A stretch of DNA of 64,000 bases from positions 3,968,001-4,032,000 of the forward strand of contig NZ_LT907988.1 of NCBI RefSeq assembly GCF_900089455.2, written 5' to 3'. The stretch's first letter is position 1. Each line of letters opens with the position of its first letter. The notes under the pieces are model-generated. The model searched no databases. It worked only from the letters and a program-made list of their open reading frames with translations, and had not been told where the DNA came from. Below are positions 19,056 through 27,687 of the stretch, in pieces. A program made the translations under genes and the position numbers. This DNA is from Orrella dioscoreae. GTDB lineage: Bacteria > Pseudomonadota > Gammaproteobacteria > Burkholderiales > Burkholderiaceae_B.

Positions 19056-19112
19056 CGAAATGTTTCCACAAAGGCGCAGCACGGGTTGCCGCGGAATGAC
19101 CAGGAGGAAATG

Positions 19113-19799
19113 TCATGGCTGTTGGCCAGCCGCGATCAGCAGCGCGCGCAAGCGTTCAGCGTTCGCCGCATCGTCCTGGTCGATGAGCGGAATCGGCGTC
19201 ACGCGCCCCCGCTCCACCAGGACGCAGCGTTCGACCATGCCGAGCAGCTCCCGCGGATCGTGGCTGATGCAGATCAGCGCGCTGCCCTGCTTGCGCACGG
19301 CGTCCAGGCAGCAGGCTGCCAATTGCCGGCGCAAGGCGGGGTCCAGGGCGCTGAAGGGTTCGTCCAGCAGAAGCAGGTCCGGCGCCAGTGCCAGCGCACG
19401 CGCCAAGGCCACGCGTTGCGCCATGCCGCCCGACAGTTCGCCGGGCCAGGCTTGCGCAGCCGCATCCAGGCCCAGCAGCGCCAGCCAGCGGCCAGCGATC
19501 TCGCGTGCCTCGTGCGGCGAACGCCCCGCTGCGCGCAACGGCAGGATCACGTTGTCGAGCGCGCTGCGCCAGGGCAGCAGCCGAGGCTCCTGGAACATCA
19601 GCACCGGATGCCGGAAGGTGTTGCGCAGGCGGCCCGTGACAGGTTGCGCCAGGCCGGCGGCCAGCCTCAGCAAGGTGCTCTTGCCCGCGCCACTGGGGCC
19701 GATCACGCCCAGGCGCTCTCCGGGCTGCACGCGCAGTTGCACGTCCTGCAGCACGGTCTGGGCGCCGTAGCGCAAGGACAGCGATTGCATCTCAAGCAT
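19113..19799 (-). CDS. ABC transporter ATP-binding protein (nitrate/taurine type)
   Basis: A 228-residue ATPase of the NrtD/SsuB/TauB type. It has Walker A GPSGAGKSTLL near residue 34, the signature ELSGGMAQRVALARAL near residue 121 and Walker B LLLLDEPFSALD. It overlaps the permease gene start region by 8 bp and is the third gene of a binding protein-permease-ATPase operon. Confidence 0.93.
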   Translation of the reverse strand: MLEMQSLSLRYGAQTVLQDVQLRVQPGERLGVIGPSGAGKSTLLRLAAGLAQPVTGRLRNTFRHPVLMFQEPRLLPWRSALDNVILPLRAAGRSPHEAREIAGRWLALLGLDAAAQAWPGELSGGMAQRVALARALALAPDLLLLDEPFSALDPALRRQLAACCLDAVRKQGSALICISHDPRELLGMVERCVLVERGRVTPIPLIDQDDAANAERLRALLIAAGQQP

Positions 19800-20595
19800 G
19801 GCTGGGCTCCATCCACCGCCCCACCCGGCGCTGCAAGGGCTGCAGGAAGACGAATTCCAGGAACGCCACGAAACCCAGGATCAACAGCACCCAGGCGAAC
19901 AGCTCGGCCGTGTCGAAGGTGCTGCGTGCGTTGGCCAGCGCATAGCCCACGCCGTTTTCCGCGCCCAGCACTTCAGCCATGACCACCAGCCGCACGCCGC
20001 CACACGTGGCGATGAGCAGGGCGGCCAGCAAAGGCGCGCTCAAGGCTGGCAGGTAGAGATGACGCAGGCGCAGCCAGGGTCCGTAGCGGTAGACGTGCGT
20101 CATTTCCACCAGCTTGCGGTCCACATGCAGCATGCCCTTGACCGTATTGACGTACATGCCGGGCGCCATCATCAGCGTCGTCATGAACACCACCATGGAC
20201 GAGCCCAAGCCGAACCAGAGCATCGCCAGCACGACCACCACGACGGGCGGCATCGCCATCAACAACCAGCGCAGGGGCTCGATCAAGCCCCGCAGGCGCG
20301 CACTGTGGCCCGCCAGGATGCCCAGCACGAAGCCGATGCAGGCCCCCGCGCACACGCCCACCGCGATGCGGCCCAGGCTTGCGCCGGCATTGGCCAGGAA
20401 TTGCGGACTGCGCACCAGCGGGCCAATGGCGGATAGCGCTTCCCAGGGCGTCGCCATGAGCAGCGGCCCCAACTGGCGGGCCGTCACATGCCAGGCCAGC
20501 AGAAGCGCCAACAGGCCTGTCGCGCTCCAGACGCGCGATGTCCTGGCGGCAAAGGGCGCGAGTCCGTCGCGTGGCGGGATCGGGGGGGCGCTCAT
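19792..20595 (-). CDS. ABC transporter permease (nitrate/taurine type)
   Basis: A 267-residue inner-membrane permease with about six hydrophobic helices and the cytoplasmic EAA-like loop (AEVLGAENGVGYALANA) near residue 210. The ATG at 20595 overlaps the binding-protein stop by 4 bp (ATGA), which selects this start over the longer open frame. It pairs with the downstream ATPase. Confidence 0.9.
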   Translation of the reverse strand: MSAPPIPPRDGLAPFAARTSRVWSATGLLALLLAWHVTARQLGPLLMATPWEALSAIGPLVRSPQFLANAGASLGRIAVGVCAGACIGFVLGILAGHSARLRGLIEPLRWLLMAMPPVVVVVLAMLWFGLGSSMVVFMTTLMMAPGMYVNTVKGMLHVDRKLVEMTHVYRYGPWLRLRHLYLPALSAPLLAALLIATCGGVRLVVMAEVLGAENGVGYALANARSTFDTAELFAWVLLILGFVAFLEFVFLQPLQRRVGRWMEPSHA

Positions 20596-21611
20596 GCTGC
20601 GTAGAAATCCGCGGGAGGCAGGCCGCCGCCGATGGCTTGCGGAAACCGGCTGGCCAGCAGCCGGTACAAGGCCTCGATCTCGGGCCGGGCCGCCTGCGCG
20701 GCCCGGCAATCCAGTCGGGTGCCACGCACTGCCCTCTCGATGGCTGCCTGCGGCATCTGCGGCAGGTGCTCACGCACCAGCGCCGCGCAATCGGCGGGAT
20801 GCTCGGCGCACCACTGCGCAGAGTGCGCATAGGCATCCGCCACGGCCCGCTGCAAGGCGGTGTCGGCGGCCACGCTGGGGGCAGCCATGACACCCGCCTG
20901 CGGCAGTGATGGCTGGGCCGGGAACGCCGAGCGCCATGCGGTTTCCAGGCTCTGGCCGCGGTACAGCCTGGGCACGCCGGCCTGGCCTTGCGACTGCTCG
21001 GCACGCCACAACAGCAGCGACGCCATGGGCTCCACCAGCAGCACCTGTTCGGCCTGGCCGTTCAACATCAATGCGATGGCATCCTGGCCGTCACGCGTGC
21101 GCCGCAGCCGCACTGGCGCCAGGCCACGCGCGGCATGCGTCTCCAGCAAGGTATCCAGCAGCACCGCAGGCAGGTCGCGCTGGAAAGGCACCAGCAGCTC
21201 ACGGCCCGCCAGGTCCTCGAAGGACTGCACGGCCGGATCCGTACCGACCAGCCACAGGATGCCCCACACCGAGATGTTGACCAGCCGCACTGGCATTCCC
21301 CGGTTGTGCAGCAATGCCGGCAAGGTGCTGGGCGTCGCGCTGAAGTCCACATCGCCGTTCACCAGCAGCGTGCGCAGTTGGTCAGGGCTTTGCCAGAGAC
21401 GGAAGCGCAAGCCTTCGACCATGCCTGAGAGCGCACCGGTGGCGGCCATGTGCATCAGCGGATAACTGACGACCGCGCCCGGCCCGGCCAGGGTCAATAC
21501 GCGGTTGCGCGAGCCGACGGAGGCCCACGCCGTCTTCAGGCCTGGCAGCAAGACTGCACCGGCGGCTGCCGCACAAAGACGGCGGCGGGAAAATGAATTG
21601 GGATCCATCAT
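20592..21611 (-). CDS. ABC transporter substrate-binding protein (NMT1/TauA-like)
   Basis: A periplasmic binding protein of about 339 residues. The N-terminus has a twin-arginine-like motif SRRRLCAAAAG followed by a hydrophobic stretch and TAWAS, so export through Tat or Sec is likely. The fold resembles the NMT1/SsuA group that serves nitrate, sulfonate or thiamine-precursor importers; the ligand cannot be told. Three starts are possible in a row (GTG 21614, ATG 21611, ATG 21608). It is the first gene of the minus-strand operon and is divergent from the FNR/DNR-type regulator, with an AT-rich control region between. Confidence 0.87.
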   Translation of the reverse strand: MMDPNSFSRRRLCAAAAGAVLLPGLKTAWASVGSRNRVLTLAGPGAVVSYPLMHMAATGALSGMVEGLRFRLWQSPDQLRTLLVNGDVDFSATPSTLPALLHNRGMPVRLVNISVWGILWLVGTDPAVQSFEDLAGRELLVPFQRDLPAVLLDTLLETHAARGLAPVRLRRTRDGQDAIALMLNGQAEQVLLVEPMASLLLWRAEQSQGQAGVPRLYRGQSLETAWRSAFPAQPSLPQAGVMAAPSVAADTALQRAVADAYAHSAQWCAEHPADCAALVREHLPQMPQAAIERAVRGTRLDCRAAQAARPEIEALYRLLASRFPQAIGGGLPPADFYAA

Positions 21612-21612
21612 C

Positions 21613-21631
21613 ACAAATGAGAATTGTTATA
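21613..21631. promoter_or_regulatory. possible Fur-like box at the start of the ABC importer operon
   Basis: The core AATGAGAATTGTTAT matches 12 of 15 positions of the inner Fur consensus AATGATAATCATTAT. It touches the start codon cluster of the binding-protein gene. A direct repeat of GAATTGT (21621 and 21638) lies in the same spacer. Iron control would fit the TonB receptor in the operon, but the match is moderate and the site is only a candidate. Confidence 0.35.
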
Positions 21632-21667
21632 TTTACGAATTGTGAATGGTTCCTACCTTTTCCCGGA

Positions 21668-21681
21668 ATGACAAATGTCAA
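21668..21681. promoter_or_regulatory. FNR/DNR-type palindrome at the regulator start codon
   Basis: The sequence ATGACAAATGTCAA is a near-perfect dyad (TGAC-N4-GTCA) with FNR-box geometry of two 5-bp half-sites 4 bp apart. Its first three bases are the chosen start codon of the Crp/Fnr gene. It may give autoregulation or serve the divergent ABC operon, whose start is about 57 bp away. Confidence 0.5.
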
Positions 21682-22378
21682 TCAGCCCAGCCCGGACGCC
21701 GCCGTGTCCCTGCTGGCCAGGCATCCCCTCCTGCGCGGCCTGCCGCGGGACATCGCCACGGACCTGATGCGCGATGCCCTGCCTTTGCATGCCGAGGCGG
21801 GGCAGATCCTGTTCGGAGAGGGTGAGGAGGCCCGCCATTACCTGTTGATCGAAACCGGCGAGGCGGAGGTCATGCGCTACGGCTACAACGGCGATGAGCG
21901 TGTCTTCCGCGTCTTCGAACCGGGACAACTGATGGCCGAGGCAGCCATGTTCATGCCACATGGGAGATATCCCATGCAGGCGCGGGCCCGCACGGACCTG
22001 CAGGGCTGGCGCCTGGACCGCCAGCACCTGCACCAGGCCTGCCGGCGCTGGCCGGATCTGGCATTGAAGCTGCTGGCCGGACTCAGCCAGGGGCTCTACG
22101 ACCAGGTCAACAAGGTGGACTGGATGACATCCAGCTCGGCCCCCGAAAGGCTGGCCAATTACCTGATGGACCTGCAGAAGCGGCAGGGCGATATGCTGAC
22201 GCTGCCGTTGAACCAGCGCCAGCTGGCTGCCCACCTGGGCATCCGGGCCGAGACACTGAGCCGGCTGCTGAACGACTGGCAATCGCAAGGCACGCTGCGC
22301 GGCAAGCGGCGTGAATGGATCCTGCTGGACCGGGACGTGCTGGCCAGGCTGGCGACGACCGCGCGCCGCCCATTCTGA
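21668..22378 (+). CDS. Crp/Fnr family transcriptional regulator, DNR/NnrR-like
   Basis: A 236-residue regulator with a cyclic-nucleotide-binding-like sensor domain (about residues 20-130; ILFGEGEEARHYLLIETGEA) and a C-terminal winged helix (about 165-230). The recognition helix contains AETLSRLL, with the Glu-x-x-Ser-Arg pattern of FNR-type proteins that read TTGA half-sites. The N-terminal cysteines that hold FNR's iron-sulfur cluster are missing, which favours a heme- or NO-responsive DNR/NnrR-type protein. An upstream in-frame ATG at 21617 is possible but would begin in the control region. Nearby FNR-like boxes suggest that it controls this locus. Confidence 0.85.
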   Translation: MTNVNQPSPDAAVSLLARHPLLRGLPRDIATDLMRDALPLHAEAGQILFGEGEEARHYLLIETGEAEVMRYGYNGDERVFRVFEPGQLMAEAAMFMPHGRYPMQARARTDLQGWRLDRQHLHQACRRWPDLALKLLAGLSQGLYDQVNKVDWMTSSSAPERLANYLMDLQKRQGDMLTLPLNQRQLAAHLGIRAETLSRLLNDWQSQGTLRGKRREWILLDRDVLARLATTARRPF

Positions 22379-22397
22379 GCGCACCATCCCGCGGAAA

Positions 22398-22411
22398 TTG
22401 ATAAATGTCAT
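22398..22411. promoter_or_regulatory. FNR/DNR-type box upstream of the hemoglobin-fusion gene
   Basis: TTGATAAATGTCAT has one perfect FNR half-site (TTGAT), the standard 4-bp spacer and a second half-site GTCAT. It shares AAATGTCA with the box at 21668. Its centre lies 67 bp before the ATG at 22472, so activation at -41.5 would give a leader of about 25 nt. Confidence 0.55.
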
Positions 22412-22471
22412 GGGAGCTTGCGGGCCGGCGCCGGGACAATGAAAGTCTCTCCGCCCTGGCGCCTGCCGACC

Positions 22472-23158
22472 ATGCAACCCGACCACTCCGACGCCCCCTG
22501 CACCGAAGACGATGTCCGCGAACTGGTGCATCGCTTCTATGCGCACGTCCGTGAAGACGCCACGCTGGGACCGATCTTCGAGGCGCGCGTCACCGACTGG
22601 GATACGCACCTGAGCAGCCTGTGCGACTTCTGGTCGGCCCTGCTGCTGGGCACGCGCCGCTTCCAGGGCGCGCCGATACCCGCGCACGCACGCATTCCCG
22701 ATCTTTCCTGGCCCCTGTTCCAGCGCTGGCTGGCCCTGTTCCATGAAGTCACGGCGACATTGGACCGCCCTGCCCTGCAGGCCCAGGCCGATGCCATGGC
22801 GCAGCGCATTGCAGCCAAGCTATGGCAGGTGTGGCAAGACCGTAACGTCCTGCCCAGCCTGCCCGACACCCTGCCGGACGGGCTGAAGGCCTATCGGGAC
22901 AGTCCGGTGTTCACGCCCGACAACCTGCCCCCCGCGCTACAGGCCGCGCACAGCACCAAGGCTGGCACCTGGGGGGTGCTGACCGTGCACACCGGCATCC
23001 TGCGCTATACGCTGGATGATCCGCCCCACACGGCGGTGGTGCTCAGCGCGGGCCAACGCATCGTGATCCAGCCCCAGCAGCGCCACCATGTTGCCTTCGA
23101 GCTGCCCGGCAGTTTCCAGATCACGTTCTACCGGGAGGCTGAACCGGCCGCGGAATAG
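22472..23158 (+). CDS. fusion of group III truncated hemoglobin and YeaR/TehB-like (DUF1971) domain
   Basis: The 228-residue protein joins two domains. Residues about 12-120 are a group III truncated hemoglobin (VHRFYAHVREDATLGPIF with B10 Tyr23; AHARIPDLSW with the likely proximal His72). Residues about 141-222 match the small cupin-like DUF1971 domain seen in YeaR and at the N-terminus of some TehB proteins (PVFTPDNLPPAL; RIVIQPQQRHHVAF). YeaR in E. coli is controlled by nitrate, nitrite and NO, so a role in NO or reactive-nitrogen handling is likely but inferred. In-frame starts also exist at 22439 (ATG) and 22418 (TTG); 22472 fits the upstream box best. Confidence 0.82.
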   Translation: MQPDHSDAPCTEDDVRELVHRFYAHVREDATLGPIFEARVTDWDTHLSSLCDFWSALLLGTRRFQGAPIPAHARIPDLSWPLFQRWLALFHEVTATLDRPALQAQADAMAQRIAAKLWQVWQDRNVLPSLPDTLPDGLKAYRDSPVFTPDNLPPALQAAHSTKAGTWGVLTVHTGILRYTLDDPPHTAVVLSAGQRIVIQPQQRHHVAFELPGSFQITFYREAEPAAE

Positions 23159-23364
23159 CCCCGCCAACGGGTCGAATTTGCTGCATCGCAAAAAACCTGC
23201 TCAGATAGTGCGGACGCCTGTGGCCTGCCACGGACGATTTGCTGCACTGAACCTTGCGGTGCACGGGCGTCAGGACAAAAATGACCGATATATGACGTGT
23301 CACCATTTTCCTGGTCCCGCTCGCTAGAATGGCGGCCTTCGCATCACTGGCCCAGCGCCCCATC

Positions 23365-24978
23365 ATGTCCGAACAAGAGCTCAAGCTACACGTCCCCGCC
23401 CCCGCCCGAGCCGGCATCGAACGCGAGATTGCCCGGGGGACCGCCACCCGGGTCCGACTGCACGCGCTCTATTTCGACACCCCCGATCGTGAACTGGCGC
23501 GTGCCCGCGTGGCGATCCGCCTGCGCAAGGAAGGCCGGCAGTGGGTGCAGACGCTGAAGACGCCTGGCGGCCACGCCCTGTCGCGCATCGAACTGAACCA
23601 CGAACGCCCCGGCCCGGTGCTGGACCTGTCGGTATATGCCGACACGCCCGTGGCCGCCGTGCTGGCCAGCCTGCAAGGCGAGTTGGCGGTGCGCTACGAA
23701 ACAGACATCAGCCGCCTGCTGCGCCGCGTGCGCACGCGCCACGGCACCGTTGAAATCGCCTATGACACCGGCTGGCTGCGTGCCGGCGACCTGGCGCTGC
23801 CGGTCTCCGAAGTCGAGTTCGAGCTGGTCTCGGGCAAGCTGGACGCCGTCTTCGACCTGGGCCGCCGCTGGCAGCACAAGTTCGGCCTGGTGCTGGACCT
23901 GCGCAGCAAGTCGCATCGTGGCGATGCGCTGGCCAACACGGCCCAGACGCTCGGCGCCATCGACCCGGAAGCTTCCGGCGCCACCAAGCAGCGCGCCAAG
24001 GAAATCGCCCGCTACTGGGCCCCGCAAGGCGCCGGCGCCTCGCCGCTGCACGCCGACATGGACGCCAGCCAGGCGCTGCGCGCCGTGACCTATGAGTGCC
24101 TGGAACAGGTCGTGGCCAACGCCGTGCCGCTGGCCGAAGTCGATACCGCCGGCGTCTACTGTGCCGGCGGCGCCGAACACGTGCACCAGTTGCGCGTGGG
24201 CATGCGCCGCATGCGCTCGGCCTGGAAGCTGTTCCAGGGCTGGACGCCCGGGCCCTCGGAAGCCCTGGTGCAGCAGGCGCGCGCACTCTTCGCGTCTTTC
24301 GGCGAAAGCCGCGATGCCGACGTGCTGCAGGACACGGTGCTGCCCACCCTGGAACGCGCCGGCATGCCCGCGCTGAAACTGCCGCCCTCGGAAAGCACGG
24401 TCGACGCAGGCGCGCTGGCCGCCAGCCGTGATTTCCAGGGCTGGGTGCTGGACATGCTGGCCTGGACGCTGGGCCTGGGCCACGATGCCCAGCCCGCCGT
24501 CGCCACGTCGGCCACCGCCAACGACAACGCCGCGCCCGGCACGGTCAGCGCCCAGGTCGAGATCATCCCCCTGAGCGCCCCGCCCGTGCCCACGCTGACC
24601 GAACTGCTGACCGGCCGCCTGCGCAAGTGGCACCGCCGCCTGGTCAGCGAAGGCGAACGCTTCCTGTCGCTGGAAGCCGAGCCGCGCCACGAACTGCGCA
24701 AGCGCGGCAAGCGCCTGCGCTACGGCCTGGCCTTCGCCGAGCCGCTGCTGAATGCGCAGCGCCTGCGCCCGTACCGCAAGCAGTTGTCGGAAGTGCAGGA
24801 CATCCTGGGCGAGATGAACGACCTGTATGTCGCGCAGGAACACTTCGAAGTGCTGAGCGCCGGCCACACCCAGGCCTGGTTCGCGCGCGGCTGGATCGTG
24901 GCGCGCCTGGACACGCTGGGCGTGCAGGCGCAGTCCTCGTTCCACACGCTGGGCGAGATCAAGCCGTTCTGGAAGTAA
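23365..24978 (+). CDS. CYTH and CHAD domain-containing protein (inorganic triphosphatase-like)
   Basis: A 537-residue protein with an N-terminal CYTH domain (about residues 1-205), whose ExExK motif is EQELK at residues 3-7, and a C-terminal CHAD helical domain (about 230-535) with conserved His/Arg segments HQLRVGMRRMRSAWK and HELRKRGKRLRYG. The YgiF-like enzymes of this architecture hydrolyse inorganic triphosphate, and CHAD domains bind polyphosphate. A linker of about 60 residues interrupts the CHAD region. The ATG at 23365 places EQELK at the normal N-terminal position. A strong terminator follows. Confidence 0.9.
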   Translation: MSEQELKLHVPAPARAGIEREIARGTATRVRLHALYFDTPDRELARARVAIRLRKEGRQWVQTLKTPGGHALSRIELNHERPGPVLDLSVYADTPVAAVLASLQGELAVRYETDISRLLRRVRTRHGTVEIAYDTGWLRAGDLALPVSEVEFELVSGKLDAVFDLGRRWQHKFGLVLDLRSKSHRGDALANTAQTLGAIDPEASGATKQRAKEIARYWAPQGAGASPLHADMDASQALRAVTYECLEQVVANAVPLAEVDTAGVYCAGGAEHVHQLRVGMRRMRSAWKLFQGWTPGPSEALVQQARALFASFGESRDADVLQDTVLPTLERAGMPALKLPPSESTVDAGALAASRDFQGWVLDMLAWTLGLGHDAQPAVATSATANDNAAPGTVSAQVEIIPLSAPPVPTLTELLTGRLRKWHRRLVSEGERFLSLEAEPRHELRKRGKRLRYGLAFAEPLLNAQRLRPYRKQLSEVQDILGEMNDLYVAQEHFEVLSAGHTQAWFARGWIVARLDTLGVQAQSSFHTLGEIKPFWK

Positions 24979-25000
24979 GCAGGCGGTTCACCCACGGGCA

Positions 25001-25032
25001 ATGACAAAGGCGGCCTCGGCCGCCTTTGTCAT
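25001..25032. terminator. bidirectional terminator between CYTH-CHAD gene and ftsY
   Basis: A perfect 14-bp stem, ATGACAAAGGCGGC / GCCGCCTTTGTCAT, closes a CTCG tetraloop. It lies between two convergent genes, 22 bp after one stop and 16 bp from the other. The A-rich and T-rich ends of the stem itself (ACAAAG / CTTTGT) take the place of a separate T-run. Confidence 0.75.
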
Positions 25033-25048
25033 TGATGCTGCTGCCTGC

Positions 25049-26287
25049 TCAGTCGCCCAGCAGCGCCGCCGCGAAGTCCGCGGCCACGAAGGGCTGCAGG
25101 TCTTGCAGGCCCTCGCCCACGCCGATCCAGTAGACCGGGATGGGGCGCACGCCCTGGCTGCCCGCGGCCACCGCGGCCAGCGTGCCCCCCTTGGCGGTGC
25201 CGTCCAGCTTGGTGACCACCAGGCCGGTCAGGTTGATGGCGGCGTCGAAGGCACGGATCTGGGCCAGCGCGTTCTGGCCGGTGTTGCCGTCCAGCACCAG
25301 CAGGACCTCGTGCGGCGCGTCGGCGTCGGCCTTGCCGACGACGCGGCGCACCTTGCGCAGCTCTTCCATCAGGTGCAGTTGCGTCGGCAGGCGGCCGGCG
25401 GTGTCGATCATGACCACGCCGGCGCCACGGGCACGGCCGGCATTGACGGCGTCGAAGGCCACGGCGGCCGGATCGCCGCCTTCCTGCGAAATGACGGTGA
25501 CGTTGTTGCGCGAGCCCCATTCGATGAGCTGTTCACGCGCCGCGGCGCGGAAGGTGTCGCCCGCGGCCAGCAGCACGCTGGCGCCGCGCGCCTGGAAGGC
25601 GTGGGCCAGCTTGCCAATGGAGGTGGTCTTGCCCGCGCCGTTGACGCCGGCGATCATGACCACCAGCGGCTGGGCGCGCGACAGGTCGAACGCACGCTCG
25701 AGCGGCCTCAGGTGTTCGGTCAACAGTTCGCGCAGAGCCGTCTTGACCTGGGCGGCGTCCTCGATGCGCTCCTTGCGCACGCGGGCACGCAGGCCGTCCA
25801 GCAGGCTGGCGGTGGCTTCGACGCCCGCATCGGCCATAATGAGCGCCGTTTCCAGTTCCTCGAACAGGTTTTCGTCGACCTTGACGCCCACGAACAGGCC
25901 GCCCAGGCTCTTGCCTGTCCGGGACAGGCCGGAACGCAGGCGGCTGAGCCAGGAGGATTTCTCGGGCTTGGCGGGTGCGGTCTCGGCTTCGGCCACCGGC
26001 GCAGGCGGGACGACGGCGACAGGCGCCGGGGTCTCGATCTCGGGTTCAGGCTCGGGTTCCGGTTCCGGTTTCGGTTCCGGCGCTGGCGGCGCCTCGGGCG
26101 TCACGGCCTCGACAGGCGGTGCCGGCTGCGGCACCGATGGCGTGGCCGGCACGAGTTCATCTCGCTCGGGCGCATCGGCGGCAGGCGTGGCAGGCGTTTC
26201 GACAGGCGGCGCATGGCGCGCGGCGTCGTCCTCGCGGGTCTCGGGCTGGGCCGGAACCGGCGGCTTTTTCTTGAAGAAATTAAACAT
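25049..26287 (-). CDS. ftsY: signal recognition particle receptor FtsY
   Basis: The SRP receptor GTPase docks ribosome-SRP complexes at the inner membrane. The 412-residue protein has a Lys-rich start (MFNFFKKKPP), an acidic Pro/Glu-rich A domain (about residues 8-110, with a Pro-Glu repeat) and a C-terminal NG domain with G1 GVNGAGKTTSIGKLA, DTAGR and TKLDGTAKGG. The ATG at 26287 is overlapped by the divergent rsmD start in a shared CATG. A TTG or ATG further upstream would lie inside rsmD. The terminator at 25001-25032 ends the gene. Confidence 0.95.
   Translation of the reverse strand: MFNFFKKKPPVPAQPETREDDAARHAPPVETPATPAADAPERDELVPATPSVPQPAPPVEAVTPEAPPAPEPKPEPEPEPEPEIETPAPVAVVPPAPVAEAETAPAKPEKSSWLSRLRSGLSRTGKSLGGLFVGVKVDENLFEELETALIMADAGVEATASLLDGLRARVRKERIEDAAQVKTALRELLTEHLRPLERAFDLSRAQPLVVMIAGVNGAGKTTSIGKLAHAFQARGASVLLAAGDTFRAAAREQLIEWGSRNNVTVISQEGGDPAAVAFDAVNAGRARGAGVVMIDTAGRLPTQLHLMEELRKVRRVVGKADADAPHEVLLVLDGNTGQNALAQIRAFDAAINLTGLVVTKLDGTAKGGTLAAVAAGSQGVRPIPVYWIGVGEGLQDLQPFVAADFAAALLGD
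26042..26080 (-). repeat. hexanucleotide-like repeat encoding Pro-Glu run in FtsY
   Basis: On the plus strand the stretch reads as variants of GGTTCC/GGTTTC/GGTTCAGG in tandem. In FtsY it encodes an alternating Pro-Glu segment in the A domain. It is in-frame (6-bp unit), so unit-number changes would lengthen or shorten the linker without a frameshift. Confidence 0.6.
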
Positions 26288-26852
26288 GGCCAAGCAGTAT
26301 ATTCGCATCGTGGGGGGGAACTACCGGCGCACGCCCATCGCGGTGGTCGACGCCCCGGGCCTGCGGCCCACCCCCGACCGGGTCCGCGAAACCCTCTACA
26401 ACTGGCTCCACCACTTCTGGCAAGGCCGATTCGAGGACAAGCACGTCCTGGACCTGTTCGCCGGCAGCGGCGCGCTGGGCCTGGAGGCCGCCTCGCGCGG
26501 CGCGGCCCTGGTGCAGATGGTGGAACGCGATCCCGCCGCCGTCGCGGCCTTGCGGGCGCTGCGCAACAAGCTGGACGCCACGATGGTACGCATCCACCAA
26601 GGCGATGCCATGACGGTGGTGCATCGGCAAAGCCCCGCCCGCTACGACCTGATCCTGCTGGACCCGCCTTTCGGCCAGGGCTGGCTGGAGCGCCTTTGGC
26701 CCCTGCTGCCCAATGTGCTGAAGGAGGGCGCCCTGGTCTATGTGGAATCGGAAACACCCGTCGCCGCGCCCCAGGGGTACGCGCCGCTGCGCCAAGACAG
26801 GGCAGGCGCGGTGCACTATCATCTGCTTCAGTTTGCTGCGACGCAAAATTAG
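26286..26852 (+). CDS. rsmD: 16S rRNA (guanine(966)-N(2))-methyltransferase
   Basis: RsmD methylates G966 of 16S rRNA. The 188-residue protein has the family start YIRIVGGNYRRTPI, the substrate-specificity block PGLRPTPDRVRETLYNWL, the SAM-binding LDLFAGSGALGLEAASRG and the catalytic LLDPPFG. The family core begins within 6 residues of the ATG at 26286, so the start is well fixed. That ATG overlaps the ftsY start codon on the other strand. coaD follows after 51 bp. Confidence 0.93.
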   Translation: MAKQYIRIVGGNYRRTPIAVVDAPGLRPTPDRVRETLYNWLHHFWQGRFEDKHVLDLFAGSGALGLEAASRGAALVQMVERDPAAVAALRALRNKLDATMVRIHQGDAMTVVHRQSPARYDLILLDPPFGQGWLERLWPLLPNVLKEGALVYVESETPVAAPQGYAPLRQDRAGAVHYHLLQFAATQN

Positions 26853-27669
<817 letters not shown>

Positions 27670-27687
27670 ACTGGCGCCTGGGCGGTA

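Noticed and set aside
19091-19115. Third FNR/DNR-type box between the ABC ATPase and the TonB receptor genes
   Set aside because: AAATGTCAT is present, but the other half-site at the right spacing is missing; ATGAC lies too far upstream and the site overlaps the ATPase stop.
16833-19982. Long plus-strand open frame opposite the TonB receptor gene
   Set aside because: It starts inside glpD, crosses two genes and has low-complexity, His/Arg-rich sequence typical of antisense frames; the minus strand encodes a complete receptor.
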